A DNA stretch of 64,000 nucleotides from Streptomyces sp. NBC_00247. GTDB lineage: Bacteria; Actinomycetota; Actinomycetes; Streptomycetales; Streptomycetaceae. This document shows positions 57,420-64,000 of the stretch, in pieces. The notes beneath the pieces are model-generated. The model was given only the letters and a program-made list of their open reading frames with translations. It was not told where the DNA came from and did no database searches. Location of the stretch: positions 5,352,001 through 5,416,000 of the forward strand of contig NZ_CP108093.1 of the NCBI RefSeq assembly GCF_036188265.1, written 5' to 3'. The translations under genes were made by a program, and so were the position numbers. The first letter of the stretch is position 1, and each line of letters opens with the position of its first letter.

Positions 57420-58424
57420 GTGGAAATCCTGGCATTCGGTGTGCAGGCCGACGAGAAGCCCCTGATCGAGAAGGCGTTCGCCGGAAAACACGAGGTCCGC
57501 TGTCTGGAGGTGTTCCTCACCCCGGACACGGCGGCCATCGCCGCGGGGTACGAGATCATCTCCACCAGCGTCAACGCCGACCTCGGCGCCAAGGTCCTCG
57601 AAACCCTGGCGGCGGGCGGCACGCGGATGATCGCCCAGCGCTCCACCGGCTTCAACAACATCGACCTGGGCGTCGCCGACAGTCTCGGACTGCGCGTCGC
57701 CCGGGTCTCGTACTACTCGCCCCACTCCGTCGCCGAGTTCGCCTGGACCCTGGCGATGGCCGTGAACCGCAAGGTCATCCGGGCGGCGACCCGGACCCGC
57801 GACTTCGACTTCCGGCTCGCCGGACTCCTCGGCCGGGACATGCACGGCCGGACGGCGGGCGTGATCGGCACCGGCAAGATCGGCGAGGCGTTCACCCGGA
57901 TCGCCCACGGTTTCGGCATGAACCTGCTCGGCTGGGACGTCGCGGAGAACCCCGCCTGCGTGGAACTGGGCATGCGGTACGTCGAGAAGGACCAGCTCTT
58001 CGCCGAGGCCGATCTCATCAGCCTGCACGTCCCCCTGCTGCCCGCGACCCACCACCTCATCGACCAGCGGGCCATGGCGCTGATGAAGCGCGACGCGATC
58101 CTCGTCAACTCCAGCCGCGGCGGACTGGTCGACACCCGTGCGCTGGTCACCGAACTCCGCTCGGGCCACTTCCTGGGCGTCGGCCTCGACGTGTACGAGG
58201 AGGAGGCCGGGCTCTTCTTCCTGGACAAGTCGCTGGAGGGCATCGACGACGACACCCTCGCCCGGCTGCTGACCTTCCCGAACGTCCTGGTCACCTCGCA
58301 CCAGGCCTACTACACGGAGGACGCGGTCGGGCAGATCATCGACGCCACCGCCGCAAACGTGGACGACTACCTCTCCGGACGCCGCGGCGACAACGTCCTG
58401 GTACCGGCGGCCCCGGAGGGGTGA
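57420..58424 (+). CDS. D-2-hydroxyacid dehydrogenase (D-lactate dehydrogenase type)
   Basis: A 334-residue NAD-dependent enzyme. FGVQADEKPLIEKAF at the N-terminus, IAQRSTGFNNIDLGVAD, the Rossmann GVIGTGKIGEAFTRIAHGFGM, catalytic Arg in LVNSSRGGLVDTRAL, Glu in LDVYEEEAGLFF, and His in VTSHQAYYTEDA. It reduces pyruvate to D-lactate or a related 2-ketoacid. GTG with GGGAG 6 bases ahead. Single-gene unit ending in a hairpin against trpE. Confidence 0.9.
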   Translation: MEILAFGVQADEKPLIEKAFAGKHEVRCLEVFLTPDTAAIAAGYEIISTSVNADLGAKVLETLAAGGTRMIAQRSTGFNNIDLGVADSLGLRVARVSYYSPHSVAEFAWTLAMAVNRKVIRAATRTRDFDFRLAGLLGRDMHGRTAGVIGTGKIGEAFTRIAHGFGMNLLGWDVAENPACVELGMRYVEKDQLFAEADLISLHVPLLPATHHLIDQRAMALMKRDAILVNSSRGGLVDTRALVTELRSGHFLGVGLDVYEEEAGLFFLDKSLEGIDDDTLARLLTFPNVLVTSHQAYYTEDAVGQIIDATAANVDDYLSGRRGDNVLVPAAPEG

Positions 58425-58433
58425 GCGAGCTGC

Positions 58434-58469
58434 GGGAGCCGGTGCCCCGGGCGCGGGGTACCGGCTCCC
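58434..58469. terminator. Bidirectional terminator between the dehydrogenase and trpE genes
   Basis: 16-bp arms (58434-58449 and 58454-58469) with one G-T wobble position and a 4-base loop, between two converging genes. Confidence 0.7.
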
Positions 58470-58475
58470 GGGCGT

Positions 58476-60371
58476 TCAGCCGCGTACGGGCAGCCCCGCC
58501 AGCAGCTCGGTGACGATCGCCGAGCCCCGCAGCGTCAGCACCGACTCCGGGTGGAACTGCACCGAGGCGAACCCGTCGCCGCGCAGCGCGTGGAGCTCGC
58601 CGGTGGCCCCGTCCCGGCTCACCTCGATGCCGTGCGCGCCCAGCTCGGCGGCTGCCGCGTCGTCGCACCGCGCCGCGAAGCTGTTGTAGAACCCCACGGT
58701 CTCCGGCCGGCCGAACAGCTCGATCCGCGTCTGCGCCCCCTGATGCGGCTCCGCCTTGCGCACCACCTCCAGGCCCAGCTCCGCCGCGATCAGCTCGTGG
58801 CCCAGGCACACGCCCAGCAGCCCGTCCCGGTGGTCGCGCACCAGCTCGGCCGCGACGGAGCGCAGCAGCAGCATCTTGGCGTCGTGGGCATCGCCCGGGT
58901 CTCCCGGCCCGGGGCCCAGCACCACCGGCCCCCGGTGCGCCCGGACGGTCTCCCGCAGCCCGGGGGCGTCGAAACGGAGCACCGACACGTCGAGCCCCGA
59001 GGCGCGCAGCAGATGCGCCAGCATCGAGGTGAAGGTGTCCTCGCCGTCCACCACCAGCGCGTGACCCGGCACAGCGGGGTTCCGCTCCTGCATCCGCAGC
59101 CAGAACGGCGCCAGCCCGCCCCGCCGGTCGTCCAGCGCGGACCGCACCCGGGGGTCGGTGGCCAGCCGGGGTCCGGACCGCTCCTCGCGCCGCCGGCCCG
59201 GCCGCGCCCCGAGAGCCGCCAGCACCCCGGCCGCCTTGGCGTGGGTCTCGGCGACCTCTCCGTCGGGGTCCGAGTGGCGTACGAGCGTGGCGCCCACGCC
59301 CACCGCGAGAGTGCCGTCGGCCGCGATGTCGGCGGTACGGATCAGGATCGGCGAGTCGAGGGTCTGGGCGCCGTTCGCGTCCTGGCGCAGCAGAGCCAGC
59401 GCACCGCTGTAGTAGCCGCGGCCGGTGGGTTCGTACCGTCGGATCACCCGGCACGCGTTCTGCACCGGGGAGCCGGTGACGGTCGCCGCGAACATGGTCT
59501 CCTTCAGCACCTCGCGCACGTCCAGCGTCGACTTGCCGCGCAACTCGTACTCGGTGTGCGCGAGATGGGCCATCTCCCTCAGCCGGGGGCCGACCACCAC
59601 CCCGCCCATGTCGCCGACCGTGCACATCATCTTCAGCTCCTCGTCGACCACCATGGAGAGCTCCTCGGTCTCCTTGCGGTCGCCGAGGAAGTCCAGCAGG
59701 CTCTCGACGGTCGGGCCTTCCGCCGGGTAGCGGTACGTCCCGCTGATGGGGTTCATCACCACCGTGCCGCCCGACATCCGGACGTGGACCTCCGGGCTCG
59801 CGCCCACCAGGGTCCGCCCTTTGGGGCCGCCGGTGTGCACCACGAACGTCCAGTACGCGCCGCGCTCGCCCTCCAGCAGTCTGCGGAACAGTGCCAGCGC
59901 GTCCGCCCGCCCGTAGCCGGGGATCTCGCCCCGGAAGGTGCGCCGGATCACGAAGTTCGCGCCCTGGCCCTGCCCGATCTCGTCCTCGATCACCCGGCGG
60001 ACGATCCCCGCGTACTCCTCGTCCGGCACGTCGAAGGCGCCGCCCGTCACCCGCACTTCGTGCGGGGGCAGCGCCGCGAGCACCTCGGCCAGCGGCAGCG
60101 CGTACGCCTCGTCGGCGACCAGCACCGCGAGCGGCGTCCCGTCGTTCCTCACGTCGAAGCCGCGCTCGGCGATCTGCCGGTAGGGCACCAGGGCCAGTGA
60201 GGGGAGCTCGCCCACCGGCAGGTCGGCGAGGCGCGCCACCTGACGGACCTCGCCGGTCAGCACCTCCACGGTGTCGTGGTCGTGACCGGGCGTGCGGCGG
60301 CGCAGCAGGGCGAAGGGCGGTGCGTCGTCCTGGAGGAGGCGGTGGACGAGAGAGGCGGCGCGGTGCGGCAT
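58476..60371 (-). CDS. trpE: Anthranilate synthase, fused TrpE-TrpG
   Basis: A 631-residue fusion. Residues 1-420 form the chorismate-binding TrpE half (FVIRRTFRGEIPGYGR, GASPEVHVRMSGGTVVMNPISGTYRYPAEG, DEELKMMCTVGDMGGVVVGPRL, HTEYELRGKSTLDVREVLKETMFAATVTGSPVQNACRVI is the core; split motifs quoted separately here as ATVTGSPVQ). Residues about 430-631 form the glutamine amidotransferase with LGPGPGDPGD, catalytic Cys in LGVCLGHELIA and QFHPESVLT. It makes anthranilate from chorismate. ATG with GAAGGA 6 bases ahead. Expression is controlled by the attenuator at 60425-60531. Confidence 0.92.
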   Translation of the reverse strand: MPHRAASLVHRLLQDDAPPFALLRRRTPGHDHDTVEVLTGEVRQVARLADLPVGELPSLALVPYRQIAERGFDVRNDGTPLAVLVADEAYALPLAEVLAALPPHEVRVTGGAFDVPDEEYAGIVRRVIEDEIGQGQGANFVIRRTFRGEIPGYGRADALALFRRLLEGERGAYWTFVVHTGGPKGRTLVGASPEVHVRMSGGTVVMNPISGTYRYPAEGPTVESLLDFLGDRKETEELSMVVDEELKMMCTVGDMGGVVVGPRLREMAHLAHTEYELRGKSTLDVREVLKETMFAATVTGSPVQNACRVIRRYEPTGRGYYSGALALLRQDANGAQTLDSPILIRTADIAADGTLAVGVGATLVRHSDPDGEVAETHAKAAGVLAALGARPGRRREERSGPRLATDPRVRSALDDRRGGLAPFWLRMQERNPAVPGHALVVDGEDTFTSMLAHLLRASGLDVSVLRFDAPGLRETVRAHRGPVVLGPGPGDPGDAHDAKMLLLRSVAAELVRDHRDGLLGVCLGHELIAAELGLEVVRKAEPHQGAQTRIELFGRPETVGFYNSFAARCDDAAAAELGAHGIEVSRDGATGELHALRGDGFASVQFHPESVLTLRGSAIVTELLAGLPVRG

Positions 60372-60424
60372 GAGGTTCCTTCCAAGGGGTTTCCCAGGGG
60401 AGAGGAACGGCTCCGCGAAAACGG

Positions 60425-60452
60425 AAAAAGGCCGCCCCTCGGGGGCGGCCTT
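60425..60452 (-). terminator. trp attenuator terminator
   Basis: Read on the minus strand: 11-bp GC-rich perfect arms (60442-60452 and 60428-60438), 3-base loop, followed by five Ts. Lies between the trpL stop and the trpE start, where a transcription attenuator belongs. Confidence 0.9.
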
Positions 60453-60462
60453 CGCGAGATGT

Positions 60463-60531
60463 TCAGCGCGAACTGTCAGCGGGCCGCCGTCGAGCGGGCC
60501 ACCACCAGTTCTGGGTCGTGTGCGTGAACAT
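60463..60531 (-). CDS. trpL: trp leader peptide with three consecutive Trp codons
   Basis: A 22-codon reading frame: MFTHTTQNWWWPARRRPADS and two more codons to a TGA at 60463. Three TGG codons in a row lie at 60507-60499. Ribosome stalling there when Trp-tRNA is scarce would favour an antiterminator over the hairpin at 60425-60452. TAGGAT at 60543-60538 on the minus strand is six bases ahead of the ATG, and there is no Shine-Dalgarno, so the leader is probably translated from a leaderless message. Confidence 0.9.
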   Translation of the reverse strand: MFTHTTQNWWWPARRRPADSSR

Positions 60532-60537
60532 GGGGCG

Positions 60538-60543
60538 ATCCTA
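60538..60543 (-). promoter_or_regulatory. -10 element of the trpL-trpE transcript
   Basis: TAGGAT (minus strand) six bases before the trpL ATG. A TTGTCC at 60568-60563, 19 bases further up, is a possible -35. Confidence 0.65.
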
Positions 60544-60677
60544 GCGCCACCCGGGGCCGTGCGGACAACCCCTGCGACCACCGCGTGCCGTGCCGGAGGC
60601 GATCTCGACCCCCGCCCGCCATGCGAGCGAGCGTCTCAACTATTGAGCGGCCCGAATGGGTGCGTCCCGTGACCACG

Positions 60678-60683
60678 TAGGGT
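60678..60683 (+). promoter_or_regulatory. -10 element of the leaderless aroH transcript
   Basis: TAGGGT seven bases before the GTG at 60691; there is no Shine-Dalgarno. This supports 60691 over the GTG at 60682, which would overlap the hexamer. Confidence 0.65.
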
Positions 60684-60690
60684 GGTGGCC

Positions 60691-62043
60691 GTGACCGTGA
60701 ACGCCAATACCTCCGTCGCCGGTGGCAACACCTGGCGAGACCTTCCCGCGGCGCAGCAGCCCGAGTACCCCGACTCCGAGGCGCTGCGCGATGTACTCGC
60801 GGACCTCGCGTCGTATCCGCCGCTCGTCTTCGCCGGCGAGTGCGACCAGCTGCGCGCCCGCATGGGAGCCGTCGCCAAGGGCGAGGCGTTCCTGCTGCAG
60901 GGCGGCGACTGCGCCGAGGCCTTCGACGCCGTGTCCGCCGACCACATCCGGGCCAAGCTGAAGACGCTGCTCCAGATGAGCGCCGTCCTGACCTACGCGG
61001 CGGCCGTCCCGGTCGTCAAGGTGGGCCGGATCGCCGGGCAGTACTCCAAGCCGCGTTCCAAGCCGACCGAGACCCGCGACGGCGTCACCCTGCCGACCTA
61101 CCGCGGCGACTCCGTCAACGGCTTCGAATTCACCGAGGCCGCCCGCGTCCCGGACCCCGAGCGCCTGAAGCGGATGTACCACGCGTCCGCTTCGACGCTG
61201 AACCTCGTGCGGGCCTTCACCACCGGCGGCTACGCCGACCTGCGCCAGGTGCACGCCTGGAACCAGGACTTCGTGCGGTCGTCGCCCTCCGGGCAGCGCT
61301 ACGAGGCGCTCGCCCGCGAGATCGACAACGCCATGAACTTCATGAAGGCCTGCGGCACCGACCCGGCCGAGTTCAAGGCGGTCGAGTTCTACTCCTCGCA
61401 CGAGGCCCTGCTGCTGGACTACGAGACGGCGCTGACCCGCACCGACTCGCGCACCGGCGAGCTCTACAACACCTCCGGCCACATGGTCTGGATCGGTGAG
61501 CGCACCCGCCAGATGGACGGCGCCCACATCGAGTTCGCCTCGAAGATCCGCAACCCGATCGGCATCAAGCTCGGCCCGACGACCTCCGTCGACGACGCGC
61601 TCGGCTACATCGACCGCCTGGACCCCGAGCGCGAGCCCGGTCGGCTGACCTTCGTCGTCCGCATGGGCGCCGACAAGGTCCGCGACAAGCTGCCCGAGCT
61701 GGTCGAGAAGGTCACCGCCTCCGGCGCGGTCGTCGCCTGGGTCACCGACCCGATGCACGGCAACACCTTCGAAGCCGCCTCCGGCCACAAGACGCGCCGC
61801 TTCGACGACGTCCTGGACGAGGTCAAGGGCTTCTTCGAGGTGCACAAGGGCCTGGGCACCCACCCGGGCGGCATCCACGTCGAGCTCACCGGTGAGGACG
61901 TCACCGAGTGCGTCGGCGGCGGCCACGAGATCCTCGTGGACGACCTGCACCAGCGTTACGAGACCGCCTGCGACCCGAGGCTCAACCGCAGCCAGTCGCT
62001 CGACCTGGCCTTCCTCGTCGCGGAGATGTACCGCGACCAGTAA
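60691..62043 (+). CDS. aroH: Class II 3-deoxy-D-arabino-heptulosonate 7-phosphate synthase
   Basis: Joins phosphoenolpyruvate and erythrose 4-phosphate, the first shikimate-pathway step. 450 residues, class II (plant/mycobacterial AroG type): FLLQGGDCAEAFD, VVKVGRIAGQYSKPRSKPTE, the loop with NTSGHMVWIGERTRQMDGAH, NPIGIKLGPTT, TDPMHGNTFEA and GGIHVELTGEDVTEC. Metal ligands Cys (GGDC), His and Glu are visible. It is divergent from trpL-trpE with 159 bases between their start codons. Terminator follows. Confidence 0.93.
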   Translation: MTVNANTSVAGGNTWRDLPAAQQPEYPDSEALRDVLADLASYPPLVFAGECDQLRARMGAVAKGEAFLLQGGDCAEAFDAVSADHIRAKLKTLLQMSAVLTYAAAVPVVKVGRIAGQYSKPRSKPTETRDGVTLPTYRGDSVNGFEFTEAARVPDPERLKRMYHASASTLNLVRAFTTGGYADLRQVHAWNQDFVRSSPSGQRYEALAREIDNAMNFMKACGTDPAEFKAVEFYSSHEALLLDYETALTRTDSRTGELYNTSGHMVWIGERTRQMDGAHIEFASKIRNPIGIKLGPTTSVDDALGYIDRLDPEREPGRLTFVVRMGADKVRDKLPELVEKVTASGAVVAWVTDPMHGNTFEAASGHKTRRFDDVLDEVKGFFEVHKGLGTHPGGIHVELTGEDVTECVGGGHEILVDDLHQRYETACDPRLNRSQSLDLAFLVAEMYRDQ

Positions 62044-62068
62044 GTCCTGAAGATCGCGGAACGCGACA

Positions 62069-62101
62069 GTGGGGCACGGATCCATGTGATCCGTGCCCCA
62101 C
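62069..62101 (+). terminator. Terminator of aroH
   Basis: Perfect 14-bp arms (62069-62082 and 62088-62101) around a 5-base loop, 25 bases after the stop. Confidence 0.85.
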
Positions 62102-62138
62102 GGGCATTCCGGGGCTTTTGCCCACCGGCTCCGATGGG

Positions 62139-62157
62139 TAAGGTAAGGGTTGCCTCA
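62139..62157 (+). promoter_or_regulatory. Iron box (DmdR1/IdeR-type operator) ahead of bfd
   Basis: TAAGGTAAGGGTTGCCTCA fits the actinobacterial iron-box pattern TTAGGTTAGGCTAACCTAA at most positions, with both half-sites AGGTAAG and GCCTCA present. It overlaps a TAAGGT hexamer that could be the -10, 45 bases ahead of the bfd start. Expected behaviour: repressed when iron is plentiful. Confidence 0.7.
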
Positions 62158-62201
62158 CCGCGTCGGGAGGTGCTCCGCACGCTCCCCGGGAGGTGAACCG
62201 C

Positions 62202-62468
62202 ATGTACGTCTGCTCCTGCTTCGGCGTCACCGAACAGCAGGTGAAGCAGCATGCGGCGGCCGGGGCCTGCACTCCCCGGCAGATCGCCTCCGCCTGCAAG
62301 GCCGGCACCGACTGCGGCGGCTGCGTCCGCCGCATCCAGGCGCTGCTGGGCCGCGGCGAGTCCCCGCGCCGGGAGCTGCTGGAACGTCGCGCCGACCCGT
62401 CGGCCGCCTCCGCGGGCCTGCCGGCCGCCGCGGACCCGCTGGAGACCGCGTACCCCGAAGCCGCCTGA
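62202..62468 (+). CDS. bfd: Bacterioferritin-associated ferredoxin (Bfd-type [2Fe-2S] protein)
   Basis: An 88-residue protein. Residues 1-55 are Bfd-like with the four ligands in VCSCFGVTEQQV (C-x-C) and TDCGGCVRRI (C-x2-C). The remaining 33 residues are an Arg/Ala/Pro-rich tail. Bfd gives electrons to bacterioferritin so stored iron can be released; bfr lies 34 bases away, convergent. The ATG at 62202 follows GGGAGGTGA; an in-frame GTG 9 bases earlier overlaps that site. Confidence 0.88.
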   Translation: MYVCSCFGVTEQQVKQHAAAGACTPRQIASACKAGTDCGGCVRRIQALLGRGESPRRELLERRADPSAASAGLPAAADPLETAYPEAA

Positions 62469-62502
62469 GCTGAGCCGTACGCTTTCGCGCGATCCGTGGA
62501 CG

Positions 62503-62982
62503 TCAGCCCTCCGGCTGCTCGATCTGCTGGGCGATGTAGAGGGGCTCGCCGAGCTTCTCCACCAGCTCCAGCTGGGTGTCCAGGTAGTCGATGTGGTGTT
62601 CCTCGTCCTCCAGGATCGACTCGAAGATGTTGGCCGAGGTGATGTCGCCCTTGGCCCGCATGACCTCGATACCGCGCTTGAGGCGGTCGATCGCCTCCAC
62701 CTCCACCTGGCGGTCGGCCTGGAACATCTCCGTCACGGTCTGGCCGACCCGCACGTGGAAGAGGCGCTGGTAGTTCGGGAGGCCGTCGAGGAAGAGAATC
62801 CGGTCGGTCAGGATCTCCGCGTGCTTCATCTCGTCGAACGACTCGGCCCGGGTGTACTTGGCGAGCTTCGTCCAGCCGAAGTTGTCCTGCATCTTCGCGT
62901 GCAGGAAGTACTGGTTGATGGCAGTCAGTTCGGCCGTCAGCTGTTCGTTCAGGAACTCGATGACCTCGGGGTCGCCCTGCAT
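62503..62982 (-). CDS. bfr: Bacterioferritin
   Basis: A 159-residue 24-mer iron-storage protein. It opens MQGDPEVIEFLNEQLTAELT (ferroxidase Glu), then INQYFLHAKMQDNFGW, DEMKHAEILTDRILFLDGLPNYQ (heme-binding Met and ferroxidase Glu/His) and ESILEDEEHHIDYLDTQLEL (second Glu and His). All diiron ligands are seen. ATG at 62982 with GGAAGGAG 8 bases ahead. Tail-to-tail with bfd, whose product mobilises its iron. No clear iron box upstream. Confidence 0.95.
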   Translation of the reverse strand: MQGDPEVIEFLNEQLTAELTAINQYFLHAKMQDNFGWTKLAKYTRAESFDEMKHAEILTDRILFLDGLPNYQRLFHVRVGQTVTEMFQADRQVEVEAIDRLKRGIEVMRAKGDITSANIFESILEDEEHHIDYLDTQLELVEKLGEPLYIAQQIEQPEG

Positions 62983-63135
62983 CGCAGAGGCTCCTTCCAA
63001 CCGGTGTACCGGACAGTTGCGCAGATCCTCGCACCGCACCCCCCGGGCGTCCAGTAAGTGCATGCTTAGTACGAGTTGCGCCATTCGCTTCGTCCCTGGT
63101 CATCACCACCCCTGCCTGTCTGTCACCATGGAGGC

Positions 63136-63768
63136 ATGGGTCAGCCGGAGAGTGAGGGGTACCGCGCAGCGGGGCAGTCCGAGCTTCCGCCGGGCCAGCG
63201 ACTGCAACGCGGGTGGCCGGTGACCCACTATGGTCCCGTACCCAAATTCCGCCCCGAACGCTGGGAATTCCGGGTCTTCGGAGCCACCGCCGACGGTGAG
63301 AAGCGCTGCTGGAACCACGAGGAGTTCTCGGAACTCCCGTTCTCCTCGGTCGTCGCCGATCTGCACTGCGTGACCAAGTTCTCCATGCTGGGCTCCGAGT
63401 GGGGCGGCGTGCCCGCCTCGGTCGTCCTCGGTCTCGCCCCGCCCGCCGACGACGTCACCCATGTGATGGTCTGGGCCGAGTACGGCTTCTCCTCGAACCT
63501 CCGGCTCGCCGACTTCGCCTCGGAGCGCACCCTCTTCGCCACCCACAAGGACGGCGAACTCCTCACCGCCGAGCACGGCTTCCCACTGCGCCTGGTCGTC
63601 CCGCACCTGTACGCCTGGAAGGGCCCGAAGTGGGTCCGCGGCGTCGAGTACATGACGGCCGACCGCCGCGGTTTCTGGGAGGAGCGCGGCTACCACAACA
63701 TCGGCGATCCGTGGAGCGAGCAGCGCTACTCCTACCAGGAGAAGCCCGGCGACGGCCCGGAGCTCTGA
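63136..63768 (+). CDS. Sulfite-oxidase-like molybdopterin oxidoreductase
   Basis: A 210-residue stand-alone molybdopterin-binding domain of the YuiH/YedY sort. HYGPVPKFRPERWEFRVFG, the molybdenum-ligand Cys78 in DLHCVTKFSMLGSEWGGV, VWAEYGFSSNLRLADF, GFPLRLVVPHLYAWKGPKWVRGVEYM and the closing RGFWEERGYHNIGDPW. No signal peptide, so cytosolic. Electron partner and substrate unknown. The ATG at 63136 has GGAGG only one base away, so a later start (such as the GTG giving THYGPVPKF) cannot be ruled out. Confidence 0.85.
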   Translation: MGQPESEGYRAAGQSELPPGQRLQRGWPVTHYGPVPKFRPERWEFRVFGATADGEKRCWNHEEFSELPFSSVVADLHCVTKFSMLGSEWGGVPASVVLGLAPPADDVTHVMVWAEYGFSSNLRLADFASERTLFATHKDGELLTAEHGFPLRLVVPHLYAWKGPKWVRGVEYMTADRRGFWEERGYHNIGDPWSEQRYSYQEKPGDGPEL

Positions 63769-63838
63769 GCCCGGGGCTTCCGAGACCGTGGCGTCCGAGA
63801 CCGTGGGGTCCGAGCCCGCGCCCCGGCCCCGCAGGGGA

Positions 63839-64000
63839 TCAGAGACTCGCGGAGGCCCGCAGTTCCTTGAGCCGCGCCACGTCCGCTGTGTGCCCCTCTT
63901 TCCCGCCCGGCGTCTCGATGACCAGCGGCACCCCGGCCGTCGCCGGGTGCGCGAAGAGCTCGCGGAACGGCTCCGCGCCGATGTGGCCCGAGCCGATGTT
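63839..64000 (-). CDS. nfo: Endonuclease IV, C-terminal part (runs off window)
   Basis: The last 53 codons, ending at a TGA at 63839-63841. The residues NIGSGHIGAEPFRELF, then VPLVIETPGGKEGHTADVARL, contain the His and Glu metal ligands of the AP-endonuclease IV zinc site. Repairs abasic sites in DNA. The rest lies to the right of the window. Confidence 0.85.
   Translation of the reverse strand, partial: NIGSGHIGAEPFRELFAHPATAGVPLVIETPGGKEGHTADVARLKELRASASL

Noticed and set aside
1..64000. Mobile elements, CRISPR arrays, tRNA or rRNA genes, secondary-metabolite cluster
   Set aside because: None found by eye: no transposase or integrase motifs, no spaced direct repeats, no tRNA cloverleaf noticed, no PKS/NRPS domains. 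Content is core chromosome.

Overview
The window is about 72% GC, uses third-position G/C almost everywhere, starts many genes with GTG or TTG, and carries the conserved core order of a Streptomyces chromosome: pspA, nadA, erpA, ctaCDF, ctaE-qcrCAB, trpD, NlpC/P60 pair, glkA, plsC, a macRS-like two-component pair, trpE, aroH, bfr. I see no phage, insertion sequence, CRISPR array, rRNA, tRNA or biosynthetic gene cluster. Gene identities below come from reading motifs and family resemblance by eye. No database search was run.

Layout. 1-7000: the start of pepA, a GH114 lipoprotein, and a scattered cobalamin set (cobS, cobT, and a cobU with an extra N-terminal domain) interleaved with a membrane protein and a secreted SGNH hydrolase. 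7100-10200: a small protein, an HtrA-like lipoprotein protease gene broken by a 32-bp tandem duplication, a methyltransferase and a DUF3043 membrane protein. 10470-17090: an envelope-stress block of PspA, PspAA, a histidine kinase, a LuxR-type regulator and a large RND transporter. 17180-23460: nadA, erpA, two proteins of unknown function, an adenosine-kinase-like PfkB sugar kinase and a cysteine desulfurase-TusA fusion. 23730-33015: the respiratory block, with aa3 oxidase (ctaC, ctaD, ctaF, ctaE) and the bc1 complex (qcrC, qcrA, qcrB), interrupted by an L,D-transpeptidase and an atypical receiver protein.

33140-45400: trpD, a SAM-IV riboswitch driving a class V aminotransferase, a rhomboid protease coupled to a stand-alone RAM protein, a zinc-ribbon/NYN pair, two tandem NlpC/P60 hydrolases, a metallopeptidase lipoprotein and two mannosyltransferase-like enzymes. 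45470-57300: a FadD15-like acyl-CoA ligase, a phosphoesterase, a START-like protein, an ArsA-like ATPase with a broken P-loop, glkA, a PlsC acyltransferase and macRS. 57420-64000: a D-2-hydroxyacid dehydrogenase, fused trpE(G) behind a textbook trp attenuator with a WWW leader peptide, divergent aroH, an iron-boxed bfd facing bfr, a molybdopterin oxidoreductase and the end of endonuclease IV.

Themes. From about 21000 to 62000 the gene content parallels the Mycobacterium tuberculosis Rv2178c-Rv2202c neighbourhood (aroG, plsC-like, SRPBCC, ATPase, fadD15, pimB, NlpC/P60, trpD, qcrCAB-ctaE, ctaC, adoK). This suggests an ancient actinobacterial cluster linking respiration, envelope lipids and aromatic amino acid entry. 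Many genes appear to be leaderless, with a TANNNT -10 hexamer 6-8 bases ahead of the start codon. The most unusual things seen are the 32-bp duplication that splits the protease from its lipoprotein signal, the degenerate metallo-beta-lactamase half of CobU, the P-loop-less ArsA-like ATPase, and the RNA regulators (SAM-IV, trp attenuator, possible c-di-AMP-type leader).
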